Shown here: positions 1-5,180 of the stretch, piece after piece
Layout of the letters: every line of letters starts with the position of its first letter
Numbering within the stretch: the stretch's first letter is position 1
Position numbers and translations under genes: made by a program
Notes under the pieces: model-generated
What the model was told of the DNA's origin: nothing
The model's input: the letters and a program-made list of their open reading frames with translations, nothing else
Databases searched by the model: none
DNA from: Phaeocystidibacter sp965659725
GTDB taxonomy: Bacteria > Bacteroidota > Bacteroidia > Flavobacteriales > Schleiferiaceae
Reading direction: 5' to 3'
Length of the DNA: 8,732 bases
Assembly (NCBI GenBank): GCA_965659725.1
Contig: CBFHXG010000063.1
Location: forward strand, 1 to 8,732

Positions 1-1169
1 ACGACAGAGTCATATCGCGCGCCAATGAATCGCTTCCACCAGTAGTTAGAGTATTGCAACCACTCTTTGGCATCCCTGTAGATCTCATACTTTCTTTTAC
101 TTCCTGTTATTTGCCCCCAGAATCGAGCAAGAAATGTGTTGTGCCACGCCTCTTTGTCGGCATAATCAATGGCCTTACTGTTTACGAAGTTTGGCAATCC
201 ATCATCATCATTGATCGAGAAAGGATCTTGGAGCAGAGTGTATCCCAATCCTCTCGGATCTTCTGTCTGACTCATCGAGTGGACCGCCCTCCACAGAACG
301 GGTTCCTCTTCAATACCATAGAATGCAACGACCGGCATTGTATCATTGAGAGAAAGTACCTCCAAGCTATCAAGAGTGGCTGCCCCCATCTTATAGTCTT
401 CCGTTACGGGTTTCAAAATCGATTGAACGAATATGGGGAGAACAAGGCTCTCGAGACCGTTGCAAGCCGTGCCCACGATATCCACGATGGTCTGAGGAGA
501 TACGATAAGGTCCAACCACCAACTAGAACCAACGAACGCCTGCACTTCAGCAGCTCCCAAGGCTTCGCAACCTTCCAGCAACCACGCTTGGATCTCCTCG
601 TTTGGAAGATCTGCAGAGTTGATGATCTGGGCACCGCCGTGAGGAGTGCCAAAGGTTGCTAGGGCATTGAATTGGACATCCCTCTTTATGATCTGATCAT
701 TGGAATGGTAATTCCTGCGCATCGCTCTTGCTACTAATCCACCCTGACTATGGGCGATAGCGATGTTCTTATATGGGTCGTAAATGTCGTACCCATTCGG
801 TACACGCCACGCCTCCACCTTATCAATGTATTGCCTGGCAACATCGAACAATGGATCGTCTTCAAACTCTGAATACGATTCAGTTGAGCAAAAGGCATTT
901 CGCTCTGGGTACCCTAGAACGGGATACGCCCCTTGGTCGACCGTCGCGTTGCTCACCCTGGCCCATGAACGATTATCTCCAGCTAATCCGTGTATCCAAA
1001 AAATGACCTTAGGAATCGTAGTGTCCTGATTATAGTTGATCACAATAGGGTCTACTTGAGTTGTGTCAATCACATCATCAACGTAAACAAGACTATCGTT
1101 AGAGAGAGAGTTCTGTGCCGCTATGAGAAGCGGGAAGAAAAGAATGGCAAGGATCGTAAGCTTTTTCAT
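1..1169 (-). CDS. Secreted alpha/beta-hydrolase, lipase/esterase-like (C-terminus cut by window edge)
   Basis: I read 389 uninterrupted codons from the ATG at 1169 down to the left edge with no stop, so the C-terminus is missing. Residues 1-19 form a clear Sec signal peptide (MKKLTILAILFFPLLIAAQ, likely cleaved before Q19). An alpha/beta-hydrolase core follows: a strand ending in HG (IFWIHGLAGD, 56-65) as the oxyanion-hole region, a nucleophile elbow AHSQGG (139-144, Ser141), and the GTPHGG motif (174-179) typical of lipases and PGAP1-like esterases. The elbow has Ala in place of the first Gly, as in Bacillus-type lipases (AHSxG). The catalytic acid may lie in NDDDG (320-324) and the histidine may be H343 (WHNTF); these two are inferred. 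It probably hydrolyses ester bonds outside the cytoplasm, but the substrate is unknown. The gene starts 5 nt after the T9SS-sorted protein gene, so the two are likely co-transcribed. The missing end might also carry a sorting domain. Confidence 0.88.
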   Translation of the reverse strand, partial: MKKLTILAILFFPLLIAAQNSLSNDSLVYVDDVIDTTQVDPIVINYNQDTTIPKVIFWIHGLAGDNRSWARVSNATVDQGAYPVLGYPERNAFCSTESYSEFEDDPLFDVARQYIDKVEAWRVPNGYDIYDPYKNIAIAHSQGGLVARAMRRNYHSNDQIIKRDVQFNALATFGTPHGGAQIINSADLPNEEIQAWLLEGCEALGAAEVQAFVGSSWWLDLIVSPQTIVDIVGTACNGLESLVLPIFVQSILKPVTEDYKMGAATLDSLEVLSLNDTMPVVAFYGIEEEPVLWRAVHSMSQTEDPRGLGYTLLQDPFSINDDDGLPNFVNSKAIDYADKEAWHNTFLARFWGQITGSKRKYEIYRDAKEWLQYSNYWWKRFIGARYDSV

Positions 1170-1174
1170 GATCA

Positions 1175-2245
1175 TCAATTTTGAACTTTGATAAATGAAG
1201 CTGAAGAAGTGCCATCTTCAGTAATAATTATTGCCAAGAGAATACCCTCTGGATATGTGCTCGCATTCAAACGTGCATGTTGATCTTCAAAATGAACATC
1301 TGCACTCTCGAAGACTACATTGCCCATATGGTCACGGATCTGTAAATTGAGTACCTCAGAATCATCGATGCCATTCAACTGTATCCAGAATTCGTCCTCC
1401 ACTGGATTCGGTAGTATGGCGATGAACCTATCCTTACCTGATCTTGGAATGATGTTCCCATCATCTACCACCTTGTGGTCCGTGTATTTTGTCTTTTTGA
1501 TCAAAGTGACCGGAACATCCGTATCCAGCCGATACCTTTCCTCATGTTCCCATGTCTTTACATAGCCATAAGGGGCGAAATAGGTATAGTAGATCCTCAG
1601 TTCAACCTGGTCGCTGCCATTCATATACTTCTCAATGGTGTAGAGGCCAACAGGATCTATAAGCATATCACGGTACTTCCAACTGACCAAAAACTGACCG
1701 TTTTCCAGTTCTTGAACAACCGCTCCTTCATTGATGTATTGCTGTACCTCCTCACCATCTATGGTTGGGAAATTTCGCATGATAGGAGTGAAGCCGTTAT
1801 CTGTATATTCCTTCTGTAGGTCCATTAGGTCCTGCTTTTCGACCTTGTTCAATTTGAAGTGGAACATCTGTTCTCCATACTCATCGTATCCCACCGATCC
1901 ATTGGAGGAAAGGATTACTTGATCTGCTGATTCCATCCATTCCTCCACCTGACTATGGATGATAGAACGCTCTTCGAACAGAGGAGAGTAGTTTTGATCA
2001 ACTCCAAAAGAGAGCTTCTGCTTAATATGGATAGGAGTAAGCCTTTCCCTATCCATCCAATCTAGATCTTCAATGTTCACCCCCTCGGGTACAATGGCCG
2101 ACGTGTAGGATTCACATGTGAGATGATACGAAGCCATCGCGATGTCTTCGAAGTGAATGGGCTCCTGTGCAACGGTGCTCACAGCTCGGTATATTCCGAA
2201 GAATAACGCGAGATTTCTTACGCTTTGGGTCTTTGACGCATACAT
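1175..2245 (-). CDS. T9SS type A sorting domain-containing secreted protein, function unknown
   Basis: This 356-residue protein has a C-terminal T9SS type A sorting domain at about 273-356. It shows the proline-rich entry (ILPNPVEDEFWIQL, 277-290), the middle strand pair LQIRDHMGNVVFE (301-313) and the closing LNASTYPEGILLAI...FIKVQ pattern. In Bacteroidota such domains direct export through the outer membrane by the type IX system, usually with surface anchoring or release. Export also needs a Sec signal. Residues 11-26 (NLALFFGIYRAVSTVA, likely cut before Q27) can serve, although Arg20 sits in the hydrophobic core. The ATG at 2245 is the only usable start, because an in-frame TGA lies 12 nt upstream of it. 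The region 30-270 matches no family I recognise. It is acidic, rich in aromatic residues and probably beta-rich, and has one cysteine (C44). It is the first gene of a unit with the hydrolase. Confidence 0.85.
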   Translation of the reverse strand: MYASKTQSVRNLALFFGIYRAVSTVAQEPIHFEDIAMASYHLTCESYTSAIVPEGVNIEDLDWMDRERLTPIHIKQKLSFGVDQNYSPLFEERSIIHSQVEEWMESADQVILSSNGSVGYDEYGEQMFHFKLNKVEKQDLMDLQKEYTDNGFTPIMRNFPTIDGEEVQQYINEGAVVQELENGQFLVSWKYRDMLIDPVGLYTIEKYMNGSDQVELRIYYTYFAPYGYVKTWEHEERYRLDTDVPVTLIKKTKYTDHKVVDDGNIIPRSGKDRFIAILPNPVEDEFWIQLNGIDDSEVLNLQIRDHMGNVVFESADVHFEDQHARLNASTYPEGILLAIIITEDGTSSASFIKVQN

Positions 2246-2391
2246 AATACTTAAGGTTCATAGGGCTTGGTTGTGTGTGGACTTTCGTCTTGTACAAGTG
2301 TAGCAAGATGAAAATCAAAAGAGGCTTCGATTTTGTCATAGTGTACGCCAAATCGGAAACTTTTTTTCGATGATTCCTCCACGAAGAATAG

Positions 2392-2419
2392 AAAAGGCGA
2401 ACCGAAGAGAAGACCTTTT
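2392..2419 (-). terminator. Weak terminator-like hairpin, probable second copy of the tRNA terminator
   Basis: On the minus strand, AAAAGG and CCTTTT can pair across a 16-nt loop (one extra G-U pair possible), followed by a T-rich TTTTCTATT tail. It sits just after the broken tRNA copy, as the stronger hairpin at 2501-2525 sits after the intact tRNA. One arm lies in the 27-bp repeat, so I read it as a decayed duplicate terminator. Confidence 0.35.
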
Positions 2420-2435
2420 CTAGTAGCGAGGACGG
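2409..2435. repeat. Direct repeat copy 1 of the tRNA-Met 3' end plus downstream sequence
   Basis: These 27 bases are identical to 2516-2542, offset by exactly 107 bp. The block covers the 3' acceptor strand and the first T-stem bases of tRNA-Met plus about 15 bp of its downstream flank, including one arm of the terminator. The second copy is part of the intact tRNA locus. The arrangement fits either a tandem tRNA duplication or the duplicated tRNA 3' end left by a site-specific element. Confidence 0.9.
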
Positions 2436-2484
2436 CCACTGCGCGGATGAACCCGTGTCCGCCAGCCGGCGGATAAGAATCCTG
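2424..2484 (-). pseudogene. Broken tRNA-Met copy (3' half, interrupted by a palindrome)
   Basis: This stretch matches the neighbouring tRNA-Met in three pieces, in the right order and on the same strand. They are the acceptor 3' strand and T-stem start (2424-2435), the T-loop/T-stem piece tgaacccgtg (2448-2457) and the anticodon-stem piece gaatcctg (2477-2484, plus-strand letters). Eight extra bases lie in the T arm. A GC-rich palindrome replaces the 3' side of the anticodon arm and the variable loop. The D arm and 5' acceptor strand are absent, so it cannot make a tRNA. The third match is only 8 bases and could be chance; the first two are solid. Confidence 0.7.
2458..2473. repeat. GC-rich palindrome TCCGCC-AGCC-GGCGGA inside the tRNA remnant
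   Basis: A perfect 6-bp inverted repeat (tccgcc/ggcgga) surrounds a 4-nt AGCC loop. A further gcgga at 2443-2447 could pair with tccgc at 2458-2462, so alternative hairpins are possible. It is richer in GC than its surroundings and falls exactly between two tRNA-matching segments, so it looks inserted. It resembles small REP-like intergenic palindromes; whether it recurs in the genome cannot be seen here. Confidence 0.65.
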
Positions 2485-2496
2485 ATATACAGGAAT

Positions 2497-2525
2497 AAAA
2501 AAAGGCCTCCAGATGGAAGACCTTT
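2497..2525 (-). terminator. Rho-independent terminator of tRNA-Met
   Basis: Read on the minus strand, AAAGGTCTTC pairs with GGAGGCCTTT (10 bp including two G-U pairs) across a 5-nt loop and runs into a T tract (A tract at 2497-2503 on the plus strand). It begins 5 nt past the tRNA 3' end, the expected place for tRNA transcript termination. Confidence 0.8.
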
Positions 2526-2530
2526 TCTAG

Positions 2531-2604
2531 TAGCGAGGACGGGAGTTGAACCCGTGACCTCAGGGTTATGAATCCTGCGCTCTAACCAACTGAGCTACCT
2601 CGCC
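2531..2604 (-). tRNA. tRNA-Met (anticodon CAT)
   Basis: The minus strand folds into a full cloverleaf. The acceptor stem is GGCGAGG with CCTCGCT (first pair G-U) and the discriminator is A at 2531. The D stem is GCTC/GAGC with an AGTTGGTTA loop. The anticodon loop is TTCATAA with CAT at 2570-2568, on a CAGG/CCTG stem with an A-C mismatch at its loop end. The T arm is CGGGTTCAACTCCCG. CCA is not encoded; the following bases are CTA, so CCA must be added after transcription. It lacks the C1-A72 mismatch of initiator tRNAs, so it is an elongator. A CAT anticodon can also belong to tRNA-Ile(k2C), but the body resembles elongator tRNA-Met. Confidence 0.95.
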
Positions 2605-2618
2605 GTGTTTTGAGGGTG

Positions 2619-2648
2619 CAAATATAATCGTCTTGGTAATTCCGACAA
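2619..2648 (-). promoter_or_regulatory. Bacteroidota-type promoter of tRNA-Met
   Basis: The minus strand carries TATATTTG (2626-2619), an exact match to the phylum's -7 consensus TAnnTTTG. A TTG (2648-2646) lies 19 nt upstream as the -33 element. The -7 box ends 14 bp before the tRNA 5' end, as expected for a tRNA with a short leader. Confidence 0.75.
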
Positions 2649-2672
2649 GCGGTAGGAGCTGTTTTTAATCAA

Positions 2673-2701
2673 TTTGATGTGTGCGATAAATTTCTATATT
2701 G
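2673..2701 (+). promoter_or_regulatory. Candidate promoter of the START-like/PAP2 unit
   Basis: TTTG (2673-2676) and TATATTG (2695-2701) are 18 nt apart, a near match to the Bacteroidota TTTG / TAnnTTTG promoter. Transcription would begin about 35 nt before the ATG at 2742. This placement also argues against the longer reading frame that opens with an ATG at 2679, within the promoter. Confidence 0.45.
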
Positions 2702-2741
2702 CGGGCGACCAATTTCCAGAAAAATAAGAGACAATTCCCCT

Positions 2742-3131
2742 ATGGACGATAAAGTGAAATTCGAACTCGAATACCCCGTAAAGGCCTCGCCAGCAATGCT
2801 TTTCCCATACCTTTCTACACCAAGTGGATTGAGTGAATGGTTTTGCGATGACGTGAATTCTCGCGGTGAACTGTTCACTTTCTTTTGGGGTGACTCTGAA
2901 GAAGAGGCAAAGATGATCCGTAAGAAGCAGGATCGCTTCATACAATTCCGCTGGACGAACGATGATGAGGAGGGAAGTAAAGCCTACTTTGAATTTCGTA
3001 TCGTTGTTGATGAATTGACCAAAGATACTTCACTCATGGTCACCGACTTTGCCGAAGAAGATGAGGTGGAGGAAAGTAAACTCCTTTGGCAAAGTCAAAT
3101 TCAAGATCTACTTCACACAATCGGATCGTAA
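2742..3131 (+). CDS. START-like domain protein (AHSA1/SRPBCC superfamily)
   Basis: The 129-residue product is a single START-like/Bet v1-type domain of a kind widespread in Bacteroidota. Its order is a first strand (KVKFELEYPVKASP, 4-17), a helix and loop with the STPSGLSEWF motif (25-34), the strand GELFTFFWG (42-50), RFIQFRW (65-71), the strand AYFEFRIVVDELT (81-93), SLMVTDFAEEDE (97-108) and a C-terminal helix (109-127). This fold makes a cavity for hydrophobic ligands, but the role of this family is not known to me. I choose the ATG at 2742 over an in-frame ATG at 2679. The domain begins with MDDKVKFELEYP, and the 21 extra residues would be encoded by the promoter and leader. There is no signal peptide, so it is cytoplasmic. 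Its stop overlaps the start of the PAP2 gene. Confidence 0.88.
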   Translation: MDDKVKFELEYPVKASPAMLFPYLSTPSGLSEWFCDDVNSRGELFTFFWGDSEEEAKMIRKKQDRFIQFRWTNDDEEGSKAYFEFRIVVDELTKDTSLMVTDFAEEDEVEESKLLWQSQIQDLLHTIGS

Positions 3132-3757
3132 TGTCTAAAGGTGGTAAGGTCTTCGTCGGACTAACCATTCTTTTCGCATTGGTTTGTCTTACGTTCCTGA
3201 TCCGTTTCGACAAAGGTTCCATCCATCTCGCAATGGATGGTTGGCACGTAGGATCCAATCCATTATTCTTTACGTATTATACCTATGTGGGTGACGGACT
3301 CATGTTCGTGGCGGTGGTCTTAGCCCTATTGATCCTGCGTAGGTCGGGGGCATTCGTACTCTCCACCGTTAGCACCGGTGTTTTGATACTTCTTACAGTA
3401 GGCGTGCTCAAACAAATGGTATTTGCTGGGGTCGATCGGCCTTGGGGGTGGTTCGAAGAAGGTGCACTGAGAACCATTGAAGGATTAGAACAACATGCCC
3501 ATCACAGTTTTCCAAGCGGACATACTACCGCGGCATTCGGACTCTTTGGTATCCTCGCATTTTGGATCAACAAGAAGTGGGCATCTGTACTGTTCTTCCT
3601 CCTAGCCGTGATGGTAGGTTATAGCAGGATCTACCTCAACCAACATTTCTTGATCGATGTGTTCGTTGGATCACTCTTAGGCACCACCCTGGCATGGGCC
3701 AATTACTTCGTTTTCTCTGGGTTGGATCACCCGAGAATGCGCTCGCGACTATTCTAG
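3131..3757 (+). CDS. PAP2-family membrane phosphatase
   Basis: The 208-residue integral membrane protein carries the three phosphatase signature blocks. Block 1 is K94...R103-P104 (KQMVFAGVDRP), block 2 is PSGH (128-131) with His131, and block 3 is SRIYLNQHFLID (165-176) with R166, nucleophile His172 and D176. In block 1 eight residues separate K and RP instead of the textbook six, a spacing I recall from related Bacteroidota proteins. Hydrophobic segments lie at about 7-24, 48-69, 73-93, 132-145, 151-164 and 177-195. The family dephosphorylates lipid phosphates such as phosphatidic acid, phosphatidylglycerol phosphate or undecaprenyl pyrophosphate; the substrate here cannot be read from sequence. 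I start at 3131 (TAATG overlap with the upstream stop), because earlier in-frame codons lie inside the START-like gene. The overlap implies translational coupling. Confidence 0.9.
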   Translation: MSKGGKVFVGLTILFALVCLTFLIRFDKGSIHLAMDGWHVGSNPLFFTYYTYVGDGLMFVAVVLALLILRRSGAFVLSTVSTGVLILLTVGVLKQMVFAGVDRPWGWFEEGALRTIEGLEQHAHHSFPSGHTTAAFGLFGILAFWINKKWASVLFFLLAVMVGYSRIYLNQHFLIDVFVGSLLGTTLAWANYFVFSGLDHPRMRSRLF

Positions 3758-3764
3758 TAAGGGC

Positions 3765-3792
3765 AAAAAAAAACGCGTCAGGATTTGACGCG
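3765..3792 (-). terminator. Terminator overlapping the marR stop codon
   Basis: On the minus strand a perfect 7-bp stem (CGCGTCA/TGACGCG, loop AATCC) is followed by nine T residues (A tract 3765-3773). The stem begins in the last codons of the MarR gene and includes its TGA stop (3778-3780). The PAP2 gene ends at 3757, so the hairpin also sits where plus-strand transcripts would meet it, but it lacks a T tract in that direction. Confidence 0.8.
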
Positions 3793-4245
3793 CTTGTAAT
3801 TCATGTTCACCTTGATGTGCGAACTAGGATTCTCTTCGTAGAAATCCCTGATTCTCTTCGATATGCGGAGAAAATCTGCTCTATCTTTCTCATCCAAGAT
3901 CTCTAGTAAATTCTCATCCGCTGCACTGAACGCCTCGCGGATTTCAGGAAGGATCTCTTCGCTCTTCGGAAGAAGAACCACGTGCTGCTTGCGGCGATCT
4001 TGTGAATCAACCTTTCTTCTAACGTAGCCCTTCTCAGATAAATAATCTACCAAACGAACCACTGCCACCTTATCTACCTGAAGCTGCTCGGCCAACTCGC
4101 TTTGAGTTAGGCTCGTCGTAGATCTGTCTAATAGATAGAGAGCGTAGTAGTGTCGTTGAATGTCAAGATGTTGAAGCCGGTCCGTTACCTGAGCAACGTA
4201 ATCCTTTGAAAGGTCGATGAATAAACGACCTATAACGTCATTCAT
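3778..4245 (-). CDS. MarR-family winged-helix transcriptional regulator
   Basis: The 155-residue protein has the MarR layout. N-terminal dimerisation helices (1-40) are followed by a winged helix with helix LTQSELAEQLQV (46-57) and recognition helix DKVAVVRLVDYLSEKG (58-73). The wing RRKVDSQDRRKQHVVLLP (76-93) contains the family's D-x-R-like core (D83 R84 R85), and a long C-terminal helical region (95-138) completes the dimer. Such proteins bind palindromic operators as dimers and usually repress neighbouring genes until a small ligand or oxidant releases them. There is no cysteine, so thiol-based sensing is unlikely. It is transcribed divergently from the ABC transporter operon, its most likely target. 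The C-terminus (HIKVNMNYKRVKS) is basic and runs into the terminator. Confidence 0.9.
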   Translation of the reverse strand: MNDVIGRLFIDLSKDYVAQVTDRLQHLDIQRHYYALYLLDRSTTSLTQSELAEQLQVDKVAVVRLVDYLSEKGYVRRKVDSQDRRKQHVVLLPKSEEILPEIREAFSAADENLLEILDEKDRADFLRISKRIRDFYEENPSSHIKVNMNYKRVKS

Positions 4246-4277
4246 AAAGAGCTTTTTTGTGTAGTTTTTGAAGTCTG

Positions 4278-4285
4278 CAAAAGTA
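4278..4285 (-). promoter_or_regulatory. -7 element of the marR promoter
   Basis: The minus strand reads TACTTTTG, an exact match to TAnnTTTG, 32 bp before the marR ATG. No good -33 TTG is found at 19-21 nt upstream. That would suit a regulated promoter, but it lowers confidence. Confidence 0.5.
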
Positions 4286-4288
4286 ACG

Positions 4289-4325
4289 ATTGCAATAAAT
4301 ATTTAGTGTATCGGCTGCGCCGATA
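4289..4325. promoter_or_regulatory. Palindromes upstream of marR (candidate operator or hairpin)
   Basis: Two inverted repeats lie just upstream of the marR -7 box: the 8-bp palindrome ATTGCAAT (4289-4296) and the 17-bp TATCGGC-TGC-GCCGATA (4309-4325, 7-bp perfect arms). A second ATTGCA (4325-4330) can pair with TGCAAT (4291-4296). The position between divergent promoters suits autoregulation. The GC-rich one could instead be a dispersed intergenic palindrome. Confidence 0.4.
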
Positions 4326-4332
4326 TTGCATC

Positions 4333-4360
4333 ATCTATAAGAATTACGCTGAGTATAGAT
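4333..4360. promoter_or_regulatory. Interrupted palindrome ATCTATA-N14-TATAGAT
   Basis: Perfect 7-bp arms at 4333-4339 and 4354-4360 have starts 21 bp apart, about two helical turns, so both half-sites face the same side of the DNA. This geometry suits a dimeric regulator such as the adjacent MarR protein. The site lies roughly mid-way between marR and the transporter operon. Confidence 0.35.
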
Positions 4361-4438
4361 TCGAGGTTGGTAACATTTAAAACTTTTTTTCAATTTTTTG
4401 CATAAACGTGAGTTGAACTAAGACAGCGATTGATTTTG

Positions 4439-4446
4439 TACCTTCG
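4439..4446 (+). promoter_or_regulatory. Candidate -7 element of the ABC transporter operon
   Basis: TACCTTCG matches TAnnTTTG at seven of eight positions and ends 46 bp before the ATG at 4493. The nearest upstream TTG (4412-4414) is about 24 nt away, a little far for a -33 box, so the call is tentative. Confidence 0.35.
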
Positions 4447-4492
4447 ATGAACTGCTACTTGAAAACCATCTCGTTCGAGGTGCAACTCGCTT

Positions 4493-5179
4493 ATGATAGA
4501 CATATCAGATCTTCACAAATACTACCATACCGGTAGCCGACCTTTGCATGTATTAAAAGGTGTAAACCTCCGCGTAGAATCAGGGGAACTCGTTTCCATC
4601 ATGGGTTCTTCGGGATCGGGGAAATCCACCTTACTCAATATCCTCGGGATGCTGGACGCATACGACGAAGGCCAATACACTCTCGATGGTGTTCTCATTA
4701 AGGATCTCTCCGAAAAACAGGCAGCCAATTATCGCAATAGGTTCCTAGGCTTCGTATTTCAAAGCTTTAATCTCATTAGTTATAAGACCGCTCTTGAGAA
4801 CGTAGCCATGCCACTCTATTACCAAAGAGTGTCCCGTTCAGCACGTAACAAGAAAGCCATGGAATACCTCACTCAAGTGGGCTTAGCCGATTGGGCCGAT
4901 CACTTGCCAAGTCAGCTTTCCGGAGGGCAAAAGCAACGAGTGGCCATCGCACGTGCGTTGATCACCGAGCCTAAGGTGCTTCTGGCTGATGAGCCTACCG
5001 GAGCTCTTGATACTACCACATCTCATGAGGTGATGGACCTGTTCAAGGAGATCCACAAAAAGGGAATGACGGTTGTCATCGTAACTCACGAGAGTGATAT
5101 AGCCGCCATGACCGATAGAGTTATCCGTCTTCGTGATGGAGTTGTAGAGAATCGGAACGAAACCGTTACAGTTCAGTAG
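4493..5179 (+). CDS. ABC transporter ATP-binding protein, MacB/LolD type
   Basis: The 228-residue ATPase is complete. It has Walker A GSSGSGKST (38-46), the Q-loop FVFQSFNL (87-94, Gln90), the signature LSGGQ (142-146), Walker B VLLADEP (162-168, catalytic Glu167), the D-loop around ALD (171-173) and the H-loop THE (198-200, His199). The FQSFNLI segment and the short C-terminus without extra domains are typical of the LolD/MacB/FtsE class, which powers FtsX-like permeases by mechanotransmission instead of conducting the substrate through the membrane. The start at 4493 puts the first strand (IDISDLHKYY) right at the N-terminus. It has no clear Shine-Dalgarno sequence, as is usual in this phylum. 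It is the first gene of a three-gene operon and ends 1 nt before the first permease gene. Confidence 0.95.
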   Translation: MIDISDLHKYYHTGSRPLHVLKGVNLRVESGELVSIMGSSGSGKSTLLNILGMLDAYDEGQYTLDGVLIKDLSEKQAANYRNRFLGFVFQSFNLISYKTALENVAMPLYYQRVSRSARNKKAMEYLTQVGLADWADHLPSQLSGGQKQRVAIARALITEPKVLLADEPTGALDTTTSHEVMDLFKEIHKKGMTVVIVTHESDIAAMTDRVIRLRDGVVENRNETVTVQ

Positions 5180-5180
5180 T

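Noticed and set aside
54..662. Plus-strand open frame of 202 codons opposite the hydrolase gene
   Set aside because: It is antisense to a reading frame with a signal peptide and lipase motifs; its own translation has no recognisable domain and is rich in residues typical of shadow frames.
2289..2298. Palindrome CTTGTACAAG upstream of the T9SS-sorted protein gene
   Set aside because: It is a perfect 10-bp palindrome near a possible -7 sequence (TACACTTG on the minus strand), but it is short, has no partner site and no convincing -33 box, so I do not call a regulatory site.
2327..2370. Possible plus-strand hairpin cgattt...aaatcg followed by T residues
   Set aside because: The loop is long, the stem is only 6 bp, and there is no plus-strand gene upstream for it to terminate.
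2251..2439. Minus-strand 62-codon open frame downstream of tRNA-Met
   Set aside because: Its first part is made from the duplicated tRNA end and terminator hairpin. The rest has no family I know, so it is most likely spurious, although the composition of its C-terminal part is not clearly noncoding.
2679..2741. Longer N-terminus for the START-like protein
   Set aside because: The extra 21 residues would be encoded by the promoter-like -7 region and leader, and the domain begins naturally at the ATG at 2742.
3086..3130. Longer N-terminus for the PAP2 protein
   Set aside because: It would overlap the conserved C-terminal helix of the START-like gene by 45 nt. The TAATG junction at 3129-3133 is the more usual arrangement.
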